Position numbers and translations under genes: made by a program
The notes under the pieces: model-generated
What the model saw: only the letters and a program-made list of their open reading frames with translations
What the model was told of the DNA's origin: nothing
Database searches by the model: none
In this document: one piece after another, positions 46,053 through 54,785 of the stretch
Layout of the letters: each line of letters begins with the position of its first letter
How positions within the stretch are numbered: the first letter of the stretch is position 1
Assembly: GCF_029024105.1 (NCBI RefSeq)
Contig: NZ_CP118963.1
Location: 1,240,001-1,304,000, forward strand
Reading direction: 5' to 3'
DNA from: Acinetobacter lwoffii
Lineage (GTDB): Bacteria; Pseudomonadota; Gammaproteobacteria; Pseudomonadales; Moraxellaceae
Length of the DNA: 64,000 bases

Positions 46053-46487
46053 ATGAAAAAAACAATGCTGTTCGGTTTGCTGGCTGTCGCTCTAAGCGCA
46101 TGTACCACCACGCCGCAATCTGAGACGGAAGCTCCTAAAATAGGTTCAGCGAATCCTGCAAGCGCTTATTGTGTCAATCAGGGTGGCAAGCTTGAAATTC
46201 GTACTGAAAGCAATGATCAGGTGGGATATTGCCATTTAAAGAATGGTCAGGTGGTCGAGGAGTGGGAATTATTGCATATGAATCAACCTAAATGTATTGC
46301 TGATCAGGCGACAGCGTTGGTCGGTCAGTCCAATTTGACTGAAGCGCAAATCAAGCAGAAAACTAAGGCACAAATCGTACGTATGGTCGAACCGGGTCAA
46401 GCGGTGACGATGGATTATCGTGAAGAACGAGTGACTGTAACTGTAGATCCTGCAAGTAAAAAGATTATCGAGGCTTCATGCGGTTAA
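46053..46487 (+). CDS. DUF333 / I78-inhibitor lipoprotein
   Basis: 144 aa. Signal with lipobox LSAC (Cys17). Residues about 33-75 form a DUF333 domain (PASAYCVNQGGKLEIRTES, GYCHLKNGQVVEEWEL). Residues about 88-144 match the peptidase-inhibitor I78 family (LVGQSNLTEAQIKQKTKAQI, VRMVEPGQAVTMDYREERVT, ending KIIEASCG). It is probably a periplasmic-facing lipoprotein that restrains proteases, judged from the I78 family. Monocistronic, with a terminator. Confidence 0.85.
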   Translation: MKKTMLFGLLAVALSACTTTPQSETEAPKIGSANPASAYCVNQGGKLEIRTESNDQVGYCHLKNGQVVEEWELLHMNQPKCIADQATALVGQSNLTEAQIKQKTKAQIVRMVEPGQAVTMDYREERVTVTVDPASKKIIEASCG

Positions 46488-46499
46488 TTACACAAAATG

Positions 46500-46526
46500 A
46501 AAAAGCCCATTGATGGGCTTTTTTTA
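46500..46526 (+). terminator. Terminator of the DUF333/I78 gene
   Basis: AAAAGCCCAT-TG-ATGGGCTTTTTTT, 13 bp past the stop. Confidence 0.85.
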
Positions 46527-46600
46527 ATTCATTACAACTGGCATTTTGAAATGACAAATCTTCCCCGATCTTTTATATTGCCCCTCGGAAGGAGAAATTC

Positions 46601-46960
46601 ATGAAAAAGTTATTGGCTTTATCGTTTATGCTGGCGCTTGCCGGTTGTGCCGAGAAGAAACCCTTAACCCCTGAAGAGCAGTGGCAAGGTTATTGTCGAA
46701 GTGTCGGTAATGCGGCGCGTACCATTATGCTGGATCGTCAGAATGCGATTGAGAAAGAAAAAGCAATCGAGCATGCCAACAAGATCGACGACGAAACCAC
46801 CAAAGGTTTTATCCTGAATATTATTGATGAAGTCTATGCAATTCCAGCCGAAGAGATTAAGGCAGATGTAAAAGCAGCCCGTGAAAAAGTCCGCGCTGAA
46901 TTTACTGCAAAGTGTATTGCGACACCGCATGATGAATTACCAGATTACAAACCGTTCTAA
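46601..46960 (+). CDS. Small lipoprotein of unknown function
   Basis: 119 aa, RBS GGAAGGAG, signal with lipobox LAGC (Cys16). The mature part is charged and helical (QNAIEKEKAIEHANKIDDET, IPAEEIKADVKAAREKVRAE) with one pair of cysteines (CRSVG and CIATPH) that could form a disulfide. No domain recognised. Confidence 0.75.
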   Translation: MKKLLALSFMLALAGCAEKKPLTPEEQWQGYCRSVGNAARTIMLDRQNAIEKEKAIEHANKIDDETTKGFILNIIDEVYAIPAEEIKADVKAAREKVRAEFTAKCIATPHDELPDYKPF

Positions 46961-46975
46961 GGAACGGTTTTTTTA
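46949..46975 (+). terminator. Terminator overlapping the lipoprotein stop codon
   Basis: AACCGTTC-TAAG-GAACGGTT and T5; the stop codon lies in the loop. Confidence 0.85.
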
Positions 46976-47020
46976 TATCTGGATAAAATTATCCAACCCA
47001 TATTTCCCATTAAACGTATT

Positions 47021-47808
47021 GGTGGTGTTTCAAAAAGTATGCTGAAAAAAAGCAGGTTGGATTTTGATAAAATAGAGAAATGCGAATAACTCTAGAAATC
47101 AAGTGTCCAGCCTGCCTAAGTGACAGTATAAAGAAAAATGGCACAAAAGTAGATGGTAAGCAAAATTACCAATGTAAAATATGCAGACGTCAATTTATTG
47201 GTGATCATGCTCTCAGTTATCAAGGCTGTCACTCAGGTATCAAAACCAAAATATTACACCTCATGGTGCGAGGCAGTGGTGTCAGGGATATAGCAGAAAT
47301 TGAAAGAGTAAGTATCGGTAAAGTTCTACGGACACTTAGCCAATCAAAATATCAACTTCGAGCACAGCAAAGTCATTATGAAACCCTTGAAGTAGATGAG
47401 TTTTGGACTTTTGTTGGTCATAAGCAAAATAAACAATGGCTAATTTATGCCTATCATCGAGAAACAGGTGAAATTGTTGCTTATGTATGGGGTAACCGAG
47501 ATTTAGCCACTGCAAAACGACTTAAATTAAAATTGAAGCAGTTAGGTGTAAGCTATACATGTATATCAAGTGACCATTGGGATAGCTTTGTTACGACCTT
47601 TAAAGAATGCAAACAGTTGATTGGTAAATTTTTCACTGTGGGTATAGAAGGCAATAATTGTCGATTACGGCATCGAATCAGGCGAGGCTTTAGGAGAAGC
47701 TGCAACTTCTCCAAAAAGCTTGAAAATCATTTCAAAGCCTTTGATTTAGTGTTCTTTTATATCAATAATGGATTCGTTTAATGCCAGCATACTTTTTGAA
47801 ACACCACC
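47021..47808 (+). mobile_element. IS1-family insertion sequence (complete, 788 bp)
   Basis: Perfect 24-bp terminal inverted repeats (starting GGTGGTGTTTCAAAAAGTAT) flanked by an exact 8-bp target duplication AACGTATT at 47013-47020 and 47809-47816. The identical ends and intact transposase point to a recent insertion. It sits downstream of a terminator and disrupts no visible gene. Confidence 0.95.
47080..47781 (+). CDS. IS1-family transposase (single frame)
   Basis: 233 aa. An N-terminal zinc finger (CPACLSDSIKKNG, CKICRRQF) and HTH (GVRDIAEIERVSIGKVLRTL) precede the DDE core: ETLEVDEFWTFVG, YVWGNRDLATAK, CISSDHWDSFV, then GNNCRLRHRIRRGFRRSCNF. Unlike E. coli IS1, the protein is encoded without a -1 frameshift. 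Confidence 0.93.
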   Translation: MRITLEIKCPACLSDSIKKNGTKVDGKQNYQCKICRRQFIGDHALSYQGCHSGIKTKILHLMVRGSGVRDIAEIERVSIGKVLRTLSQSKYQLRAQQSHYETLEVDEFWTFVGHKQNKQWLIYAYHRETGEIVAYVWGNRDLATAKRLKLKLKQLGVSYTCISSDHWDSFVTTFKECKQLIGKFFTVGIEGNNCRLRHRIRRGFRRSCNFSKKLENHFKAFDLVFFYINNGFV

Positions 47809-47965
47809 AACGTATTTAAATATAAGCATCTTCAAAAGACTAAATAATAAAAATAGCTTAAGCAAAATGTACACGTTGTGACAATTTCTAAATCTAAAAT
47901 ATAGAAATACTTATCTTTATATTGAATAATGAATTTAACTCCAATTAACCGAGGAGTAGCACAAT

Positions 47966-48235
47966 ATGGAAGTCGTAAGATATTTGCATCATTCTGATCT
48001 GCTGCTGGAAGATGAAGAGGGCGTGGTCATTATTGGCGGCAGTCGCTATGTACTCAGCGTCGGTGACAAAGTCGTTTTAAAGAAGATACTAGAACAAGAT
48101 AAAAAGCTTTATCAGGTTGATATTTCCTTTGCCAGCAATAATCACAGTAGCACCTATGAAGATGAATGCGTGGTGAAATTCCAAGGCTGCCGAGACTCAT
48201 ATCAGCAGTATTTAAACTCGACCACTGTACACTAA
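47966..48235 (+). CDS. Hypothetical 89-aa protein
   Basis: Not recognised. Soluble and beta-rich by pattern (GVVIIGGSRYVLSVGDKVVL), acidic, with GAGGAG 9 bp before the ATG and a terminator 30 bp after the stop. A compact single-domain protein expressed alone between the IS1 copy and acnB. Confidence 0.7.
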   Translation: MEVVRYLHHSDLLLEDEEGVVIIGGSRYVLSVGDKVVLKKILEQDKKLYQVDISFASNNHSSTYEDECVVKFQGCRDSYQQYLNSTTVH

Positions 48236-48263
48236 GGTGGAGTATCTTTTTAACTTCAAATCA

Positions 48264-48287
48264 GGCAACATCAGGGTTGCCTTTTTT
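48264..48287 (+). terminator. Terminator of the 89-aa gene
   Basis: GGCAAC / GTTGCC with ATCAGG loop and T6. The remaining 245 bp up to acnB hold its promoter region and no gene. Confidence 0.8.
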
Positions 48288-48532
48288 ATGCATTAAATTC
48301 AGTTAAAAGGGCCTATTCATGGGCTTGTTTCGTGTGGTGTAAGCTGGAACTGATTATGGAATAATCATTAAGAGCATCATTTAGTTATAAAATAACGAGC
48401 ATCACGAAGAAACACTTGAGTTGCATTAACTTTTAACTGGAAATTTAGTAAAATTTCGGAGTCCATATTATTTATGAAGCTTGGAATAAGCAGGAATTCA
48501 TAAGTAATTTTTTAAAAAAGAGGAATAACACT

Positions 48533-51172
48533 GTGCTAGAAGCTTACCGCCAACACGTTGAAGAACGTGCCGCACTCGGAGTCCCACCGAAGCCACTTGA
48601 CGATGCCCAAACAGCTGCATTAGTTGAACTACTAAAAAACCCGCCAGTTGGTGAAGAAGCATACTTGGTAGATTTGCTTGAAAACCGTGTACCAGCAGGT
48701 GTTGACCAAGCTGCATATGTAAAAGCTGCGTTCTTAGCTGCATTGGCAAAAGGCGAAGCAACCTCTCCACTCGTTTCTAAAGAACGTGCTGTTTACTTAC
48801 TAGGTACTATGCTTGGTGGTTATAACGTAGCGCCTTTAGTTGAACTTTTAGACAATGCTGAGCTTGCTGAACTTGCAGCTGAAGCATTGAAAAAAACGCT
48901 TCTTGTATTTGATGCATTCCATGACGTTGCTGATAAAGCAAAAGCTGGTAACGCAAATGCTCAAGCAGTTATGCAGTCTTGGGCTGACGCTGAATGGTTC
49001 ACTAGCCGTAAAGACGTTCCTGAAGAAATCAAACTGACTGTTTTCAAAGTAACTGGCGAAACCAACACTGACGACTTGTCACCTGCACAAGACGCTTGGA
49101 GCCGTCCAGACATTCCATTGCACGCAAATGCAATGTTGAAAAACGTACGTGACGGAATCAATCCAGAAGTTCCTGGTGAAGTGGGTCCACTTAACCAGAT
49201 TAAAGAACTGATCGCGAAAGGCAACCAGGTTGCTTACGTGGGTGACGTTGTTGGTACAGGTTCATCTCGTAAATCTGCAACTAACTCTGTACTTTGGTTC
49301 TTCGGTGACGACATCCCGCACATCCCGAACAAAAAAGACGGTGGTTACTGCCTAGGTTCTAAAATCGCTCCGATTTTCTTCAACACCATGGAAGATGCGG
49401 GTGCATTACCGATCGAGATCGATGTTGCCAACATGAACATGGGCGACGAAATCGTTCTTAAGATCGATCACGCTGCTGCTAAAGTAACTGCGTTCAAAGA
49501 CGGCGCACAAATCGCTGAAGCTGAACTTAAAACTCCAGTACTTCTAGACGAAGTTCGTGCTGGTGGTCGTATTAACCTGATCGTAGGTCGTGGTTTGACG
49601 ACTAAAGCGCGTGAAGCTTTAGGTCTTCCAGTATCTACAATGTTCCGTACTCCGGTTCAGCCTGCTGCAACTGGTAAAGGTTTCACTCAAGCTCAGAAGA
49701 TGGTTGGTCGCGCTTGTGGTCTTCCTGAAGGTCAAGGTGTACTTCCAGGTACTTACTGTGAACCTAAGATGACTACTGTGGGTTCGCAAGATACAACTGG
49801 TCCAATGACTCGTGACGAATTGAAAGACTTGGCTTGCCTAGGCTTCTCTGCTGACCTTGTTATGCAATCTTTCTGTCATACAGCTGCGTATCCAAAACCA
49901 GTTGACGTTCAAATGCAACACACGCTTCCTGATTTCATCATGAACCGTGGTGGTGTTTCTCTACGTCCAGGTGACGGTATTATCCACTCTTGGTTAAACC
50001 GTATGCTTCTTCCAGATACCGTTGGTACTGGTGGTGACTCGCATACTCGTTTCCCAATCGGTATTTCATTCCCGGCGGGTTCTGGTCTTGTAGCGTTCGC
50101 TGCAGCAACTGGTGTTATGCCTCTTGATATGCCTGAATCTGTACTTGTGAAGTTCAAGGGTAAAATGCAGCCTGGTATCACGCTACGTGACCTTGTACAT
50201 GCAATTCCTTACTACGCAATTAAGGAAGGCGACCTAACTGTAGAGAAGAAAGGTAAGAAAAACATCTTCTCTGGTCGTATCCTTGAGATCGACTTAACAG
50301 AAATGGAAACTGACCTGACTGTTGAGCAAGCATTCGAGCTTTCTGATGCTTCTGCTGAACGTTCTGCTGCTGGTTGTTCTATCACGCTTTCTGAAGAGAA
50401 AGTTGCTGAATACCTTCGTTCAAACATCACCATGTTGAAGTGGATGATTTCTGAAGGTTATGGCGATGCGCGTACTATGGCTCGTCGTGTTGAGAACATG
50501 GAAAAATGGTTGGCTAACCCAAGCCTGATCAAAGCGGATGCTGACGCTGAATACACGAAAGTGTATGAAATCGATCTTGCAGACATCAAAGAACCTATTC
50601 TTTGCTGCCCGAACGATCCAGATGATGCGAAACTTCTTTCTGATGTTCAAGGCGCGAAAATTGACGAAGTATTCGTTGGTTCTTGTATGACGAACATCGG
50701 TCACTTCCGTGCGACTGGTAAGTTACTTGAGAAAGTTCCAGGTGGTGCGTTGTCAACTCGTTTGTGGATTGCTCCACCTACGCGTATGGACGAACATCAG
50801 TTGATGGAAGAAGGTTTCTATAACATTTATGGTAAAGCTGGCGCGCGTACTGAAATGCCAGGTTGTTCATTATGTATGGGTAACCAAGCACGTGTAGCTC
50901 CGAACACGACTTGTGTATCGACTTCTACGCGTAACTTCCCGAACCGTTTAGGTCAAGGTGCTAACGTTTACCTGGCTTCTGCTGAACTTGCTTCTGTTGC
51001 TGCTGTATTGGGTAAATTGCCTTCTCCAGAAGAATACCAACAGTACGCAGCTCAAATTGACAGCATGTCAGCTGACATCTATCAATACTTAAGCTTCGAC
51101 AAGATGAGCGAATATACTAACGCCGCTAAAGACGTTGATACGAAGAAAATTGCTGCTGCTCAGTTGACTTAA
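48533..51172 (+). CDS. acnB: Aconitate hydratase B
   Basis: 879 aa, full length, from GTG 48533 with AAGAGGA 8 bp upstream. AcnB-specific N-terminal HEAT-like domain (LEAYRQHVEERAALGVPP), the swivel domain with GDVVGTGSSRKSATNSV, then the catalytic domains with the three cluster cysteines in SFCHTAAYPK and PGCSLCMGNQARV. It isomerises citrate and isocitrate in the TCA cycle and can bind mRNA as an apo-protein. Monocistronic, own terminator. Confidence 0.97.
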   Translation: MLEAYRQHVEERAALGVPPKPLDDAQTAALVELLKNPPVGEEAYLVDLLENRVPAGVDQAAYVKAAFLAALAKGEATSPLVSKERAVYLLGTMLGGYNVAPLVELLDNAELAELAAEALKKTLLVFDAFHDVADKAKAGNANAQAVMQSWADAEWFTSRKDVPEEIKLTVFKVTGETNTDDLSPAQDAWSRPDIPLHANAMLKNVRDGINPEVPGEVGPLNQIKELIAKGNQVAYVGDVVGTGSSRKSATNSVLWFFGDDIPHIPNKKDGGYCLGSKIAPIFFNTMEDAGALPIEIDVANMNMGDEIVLKIDHAAAKVTAFKDGAQIAEAELKTPVLLDEVRAGGRINLIVGRGLTTKAREALGLPVSTMFRTPVQPAATGKGFTQAQKMVGRACGLPEGQGVLPGTYCEPKMTTVGSQDTTGPMTRDELKDLACLGFSADLVMQSFCHTAAYPKPVDVQMQHTLPDFIMNRGGVSLRPGDGIIHSWLNRMLLPDTVGTGGDSHTRFPIGISFPAGSGLVAFAAATGVMPLDMPESVLVKFKGKMQPGITLRDLVHAIPYYAIKEGDLTVEKKGKKNIFSGRILEIDLTEMETDLTVEQAFELSDASAERSAAGCSITLSEEKVAEYLRSNITMLKWMISEGYGDARTMARRVENMEKWLANPSLIKADADAEYTKVYEIDLADIKEPILCCPNDPDDAKLLSDVQGAKIDEVFVGSCMTNIGHFRATGKLLEKVPGGALSTRLWIAPPTRMDEHQLMEEGFYNIYGKAGARTEMPGCSLCMGNQARVAPNTTCVSTSTRNFPNRLGQGANVYLASAELASVAAVLGKLPSPEEYQQYAAQIDSMSADIYQYLSFDKMSEYTNAAKDVDTKKIAAAQLT

Positions 51173-51264
51173 TGAGCTAGGGTTAAGAAAAGTCGAAAGG
51201 CTTTTCCCTAGCGCAAGAGCAAATCTATGATTTGCTTTGAAAATTAAGTAATAAGCGGTATAAG

Positions 51265-51295
51265 ATAAGGGCTGAGTAATCAGCCCTTATTTTTT
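51265..51295 (+). terminator. acnB terminator
   Basis: ATAAGGGCTGA-GTAA-TCAGCCCTTAT followed by T6. Confidence 0.9.
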
Positions 51296-51307
51296 GGTCG
51301 GTCAATA

Positions 51308-52081
51308 ATGAATGCTTTCATGAGATGGTTTGAGGAAGTCCGGTTAGTGCATGGATTTCTTTTATGTTGTTTTTTCGCTGTTTTGTTTGCAGGTCTACTA
51401 AATCTATTCAAAGATTGTTTCAGCGAAGAAATATTTGGAATTATAACTAATGTAAGTATTGCTTTAGCAGCAAGTATATTTGTTTCTTTTTTGTGGAATA
51501 AGGTAATTTTTGATGCAACTAAACATTATAAGAAATCTGGCATATTAGATTATTTTGATGATTTTTCAAAAGTAGAACAGAAATTAAAAAAAGAATTTCG
51601 AAATTGTAAAAATATTGAAATTTTCTTCATGTATGGAAGTACTTTTTTAAATAGTAATAGTTCACTTATTAAAGAAGCATTAGCCAAAAAAAATAATGTA
51701 ATAACTTTTATGTTAGCAGATAAAGAAAACCCATTCTTAAAATCATATCAGAATTATTGGGAATACCCACCGGGGCGATTTGAAGAACTGATTGATACTA
51801 CTGTAACGAATCTAATTAAATGGCATCAAGATATTCCATCACATGAAAGGGCACAATTATTTATATATAAGTACACAAAAGGATGTTTTACTTATAGCTA
51901 TTATAAAATTGATGATAAAATATATTTTGTTCCTAATAAAGCTTTCTCTGAAAAAACGTTTAAGCCAATTACTGTTTTTGCAAGAAAAACCACAGACTCT
52001 AATTGTTTATATCAAAGAGTAACTCGTGAAAAAGATGCGATGATCTCGACTAATGAGTTATCACAAATTTATCCTACCTAG
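51308..52081 (+). CDS. Two-transmembrane protein with soluble PLD-like C-terminal domain
   Basis: 257 aa, very AT-rich. Two membrane helices (about 15-33 and 43-65) precede a cytoplasmic domain. The segment KNIEIFFMYGSTFLNSNSSL, then LAKKNNVITFMLADKENPFLKSY, and later AQLFIYKYTKGCFTYSYYKI resemble the strand-helix order of PLD-like domains found in defence and regulatory proteins. No HxKxxxxD motif is present, so phospholipase activity is not claimed. The exonuclease gene starts 9 bp downstream: one operon. Effector-like architecture; function is inference. Confidence 0.6.
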   Translation: MNAFMRWFEEVRLVHGFLLCCFFAVLFAGLLNLFKDCFSEEIFGIITNVSIALAASIFVSFLWNKVIFDATKHYKKSGILDYFDDFSKVEQKLKKEFRNCKNIEIFFMYGSTFLNSNSSLIKEALAKKNNVITFMLADKENPFLKSYQNYWEYPPGRFEELIDTTVTNLIKWHQDIPSHERAQLFIYKYTKGCFTYSYYKIDDKIYFVPNKAFSEKTFKPITVFARKTTDSNCLYQRVTREKDAMISTNELSQIYPT

Positions 52082-52090
52082 GTTTATATA

Positions 52091-52627
52091 ATGTATTGTG
52101 TTCTAGATTTAGAAACTACAGGTATTAATCAGTTTTATGATCAACCAATTGAGATTGGTGCAATACTAGTAGATAAGAATCTAAAAATTCTTGATAGATT
52201 TCATTCATATATGCATATTCCTGAAACACTGAAGTTTTCTAATTCAGCTAAAGAAACTCATGGATTAGATGAGAGTTTTCTCAGAAATAAGCCGACTCAA
52301 GCTATGGTATTAAAAAGATTTTTTCATCAATTTGGATATGATTTTAGATTTGTAACTTGGAATATGTCTTTCGATATTGGTTTTTTTAGGCGTATGTGTT
52401 ATGAAAATAATTTTCAAAAAGAATTCGATAAACTCAACTATAGACATTTAGATCTACAGTCTATGTTTTTCTATTACTGTGAAAAAAAGGGATACCTTAA
52501 TTTAAGATCCTTAGATGATGCTTGTCAACATTTTGGAATTTCTAGAAGCCAATATCACAATGCTCTAGAGGATGTACAAATTACTTATAATGTATTTAAA
52601 AAATTAATGTCTAAAGTAGATTATTAA
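52091..52627 (+). CDS. DEDDh 3'-5' exonuclease (DnaQ/RNase T-like)
   Basis: 178 aa. All catalytic residues are visible: Asp6 and Glu8 in VLDLETTG, Asp95 in WNMSFDIGFF, His156 and Asp161 in YHNALEDVQ. The protein is just the exonuclease domain, without polymerase or helicase fusion. It should degrade DNA or RNA from the 3' end. Operonic with the membrane protein before it, and of the same low GC, so the two were probably acquired together. Confidence 0.85.
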   Translation: MYCVLDLETTGINQFYDQPIEIGAILVDKNLKILDRFHSYMHIPETLKFSNSAKETHGLDESFLRNKPTQAMVLKRFFHQFGYDFRFVTWNMSFDIGFFRRMCYENNFQKEFDKLNYRHLDLQSMFFYYCEKKGYLNLRSLDDACQHFGISRSQYHNALEDVQITYNVFKKLMSKVDY

Positions 52628-52642
52628 CTTGGCTGATTAGAA

Positions 52643-52864
52643 ATGCCCAAACAATCCCGCTTCCTCTGTATCGGTGGCTTCCTCAACGGAAGCCAAGTCA
52701 AAGACCAAGGTGACAGTTTTATCTGTGTCGAAAAAGGCAAAAATGTCACTTATACCAAAAAGGAAATCTTCCATCCTGATTCATGGGATCACGACTATTA
52801 TGTTTGTGAAACGACCACAGACAAACAGGCACGAAATTGGGTTTATGACATTGAGACAAAATAA
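52643..52864 (+). CDS. Hypothetical 73-aa protein
   Basis: Unrecognised, beta-rich, with the pattern RFLCIGGFLNGSQVKDQGDS and aromatic-rich HPDSWDHDYYVCE. Its base composition is clearly less AT-rich than the two genes before it, which suggests a different origin. It is 15 bp after the exonuclease and followed by a terminator. Confidence 0.6.
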   Translation: MPKQSRFLCIGGFLNGSQVKDQGDSFICVEKGKNVTYTKKEIFHPDSWDHDYYVCETTTDKQARNWVYDIETK

Positions 52865-52887
52865 TATTTAATTCGATAAAGAAAGAC

Positions 52888-52917
52888 ATGGGTTGGCGTT
52901 ATCGTCAGCCCATTTTT
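52888..52917 (+). terminator. Terminator after the cargo block
   Basis: ATGGGTTGGC / GTCAGCCCAT stem and T5, 23 bp past the 73-aa gene. Confidence 0.75.
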
Positions 52918-52950
52918 ATATCCGTTTTAAAATATTCAGACAATAAAAAG

Positions 52951-53004
52951 CCCCATGGTTAAGTGCTATCCCAAATAGCTGAATTATAATAATATTCCAT
53001 GGGG
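52951..53004. repeat. Inverted repeat at the prophage left boundary
   Basis: Arms CCCCATGG and CCATGGGG enclose 38 bp that include a second small hairpin (GCTAT/ATAGC). AAAAAG precedes it and TTGTTT follows, so it may act as a terminator; it also lies where attL is expected. The rest of 52865-53165 has no gene. Confidence 0.5.
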
Positions 53005-53101
53005 TTGTTTAATAAGACTATATAAAACAACAAATTAAATAAAAATGAATAACATGATCCACCTTAAAAACTTCTTCTTAAACCCATTCTAATTGAACAT
53101 A

Positions 53102-53117
53102 TTGGACGTTTTGGACG
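53102..53117 (+). repeat. Tandem TTGGACG repeat upstream of the integrase
   Basis: Two copies of TTGGACG start 9 bp apart, 49-64 bp before the int start. They could be part of the int promoter or integrase arm-type binding sites. Confidence 0.3.
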
Positions 53118-53165
53118 AAAAATAAGTTAAGATGAAAGACTATTTACGCCAAGATTACGCCAGAA

Positions 53166-54185
53166 ATGAAACTACCAAAAGCAAGGAAACGTGGAGAGTC
53201 ATACCGCATTGAGCTGATGTTTAACGGTAAGCGCATCAGTGCTACGCGAGACACTGAAAAGGAATGTGAGCAATGGGCCATGCTCAAAATTCTAGAATTA
53301 AAAACTGAGCAAAATAAAAATCAAAGCGAAGTCAAACAACATTATCCATTTTCCGCACTAATGCATAAGTACTATGAGGAAATTGGAAGGCACAAGAAGT
53401 CCAGCAGAACCATCAGGATTTCAATTAAACAATTTCTTGATACTTATCCTGTTATCTCGGAAATGTCAGTGCACGACATTACGCCACAAATTCTGACTGA
53501 CTGGCGCAACTCAAGATTAAAAAGCGTGAGTGTTGGTACTGTACTTCGCGATATATCTTTGTTTTCAGCTATCTTCACTTATGCCCAGAAAGAGCTTTTC
53601 CTTATTGAAAGCAATCCGTTCTCCATGGTTAGCAAACCATCTCAGCCAAAATCGAGAAATCGACGCATAAGCAATGCTGAAATTGATTTGGTGCTAGAGG
53701 CTCATAATTATGAGAGAGGGCAGACCCCAACCGAGATACAGCATTTTATTGCCTGGGCTTTTCTTTTTGCTATTGAAACAACTATGCGGCAAGGGGAGAT
53801 ACTATCCATTAAAAGGTCGAATATCCATAAAGACTATATCCATCTGCCTGACACAAAGAATGGCCATTCGCGTGATGTGCCATTGATGGATAGTGCGAAA
53901 GAGTTATTAAAACTAATTCCAGACAATGGATCCGACAAGCTAATTGATATAAGCAGCAGCACTTTTCAAAATACGTTTAGTAAAAGGGTGAAAAAGGCGA
54001 ATATCAAAGAATTACATTTCCACGATACCCGACATGAAGGGATTACCAGATTGGTTAAATTAAGAAAGGTGCCAATTGAAATTCTAATGAAAATTACCGG
54101 TCACAAGACTGCCGGCATTTTGATTAATACTTACTACAACCCTACAGCAAGCGAAATCAGTGAGATGCTGAACGGGTCTAATTGA
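53166..54185 (+). CDS. int: Phage integrase (tyrosine recombinase)
   Basis: 339 aa. N-terminal arm-binding region, SAM-like core-binding domain (about 60-165), and catalytic domain with Arg208 (TTMRQGEI), the HxxR box in FHDTRHEGI (about 286-289), GHKT (about 312) and the nucleophile Tyr in INTYYNPT (about 322). It integrates and excises the prophage. It is transcribed toward the early left operon and overlaps its last gene by 8 bp. Confidence 0.93.
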   Translation: MKLPKARKRGESYRIELMFNGKRISATRDTEKECEQWAMLKILELKTEQNKNQSEVKQHYPFSALMHKYYEEIGRHKKSSRTIRISIKQFLDTYPVISEMSVHDITPQILTDWRNSRLKSVSVGTVLRDISLFSAIFTYAQKELFLIESNPFSMVSKPSQPKSRNRRISNAEIDLVLEAHNYERGQTPTEIQHFIAWAFLFAIETTMRQGEILSIKRSNIHKDYIHLPDTKNGHSRDVPLMDSAKELLKLIPDNGSDKLIDISSSTFQNTFSKRVKKANIKELHFHDTRHEGITRLVKLRKVPIEILMKITGHKTAGILINTYYNPTASEISEMLNGSN

Positions 54186-54471
54186 CCCGTTTTGCTCCGC
54201 GTTTATTTCTTTGTGGCTTTGATAAGATCATCATGGCCACCTTGGTTTCATAAAGATGCTTACCTTCAGTTCCTTGGTTATAACCTTCCAGCTTTTTGAT
54301 GATTGTGGTTTTGGCTAATCCGTATTTTTCAACCAACCACGACACCGGAACCAAAGCCGGCAAATCCTCCATCTTAAGCTGAACAATTTTCCCGCCAAAG
54401 ATGTTCTGTCCAAGATAAAGCTGAGGCTCTACATCAGCTTCAACCGTGATTGTGTATTTTAATGCTCCCAT
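54178..54471 (-). CDS. Small DNA-binding-like phage protein, possible excisionase
   Basis: 97 aa from ATG 54471 (RBS GGAGGGA; TGATG overlap with the upstream gene). Central LVPVSWLVEKYGLAKTTIIKKLE looks like a helix-turn-helix, followed by the basic end KPQRNKRGAKRVN. Last gene of the leftward operon, abutting int tail to tail, where recombination directionality factors often sit. The excisionase role is positional inference. Confidence 0.55.
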   Translation of the reverse strand: MGALKYTITVEADVEPQLYLGQNIFGGKIVQLKMEDLPALVPVSWLVEKYGLAKTTIIKKLEGYNQGTEGKHLYETKVAMMILSKPQRNKRGAKRVN

Positions 54472-54785
54472 CACAATCCCTCCAATTTCTTATCTACCTT
54501 AAGACAACTTTCAACATCTGCGATGGCTTTTTCTAACTTATCTGCATACATGGACCAGTTTAGCAATGCCTGTCCAAACCATGTTTTTGTAGCGATATTA
54601 AATCTTATGCTCTCTAAGTGACTTCTAGCATCCTCTAAGCCACCATACTGCACAACCAACTCATGACTTTCGACAAGGCGTTTTAGGTTGGTATAATTTA
54701 AGTCCATTACCAGTGGAGCATCATCAGTCAAAATATGCTTCGCGTATTCCCACCCAAACTTTTTAACAAACTCATTTGCTTTCAA
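54471..54785 (-). CDS. Hypothetical phage protein
   Basis: 104 aa from a TTG start at 54785 that overlaps the stop of the gene before it (TTGA) and has GGGAGAAG in front. Helical, soluble, with LVMDLNYTNLKRLVESHELV and KLEKAIADVESCLKVDKKL. No family recognised. Confidence 0.65.
   Translation of the reverse strand: MKANEFVKKFGWEYAKHILTDDAPLVMDLNYTNLKRLVESHELVVQYGGLEDARSHLESIRFNIATKTWFGQALLNWSMYADKLEKAIADVESCLKVDKKLEGL

Noticed and set aside
48961..50777. Antisense frames inside acnB
   Set aside because: Codon-bias shadows of acnB; no ribosome sites or protein-like features.
51308..52081. Calling the 2-TM protein a CBASS effector
   Set aside because: No cyclase, Cap2/Cap3 or other signalling partner nearby; only an exonuclease is adjacent, so CBASS membership is not supported.
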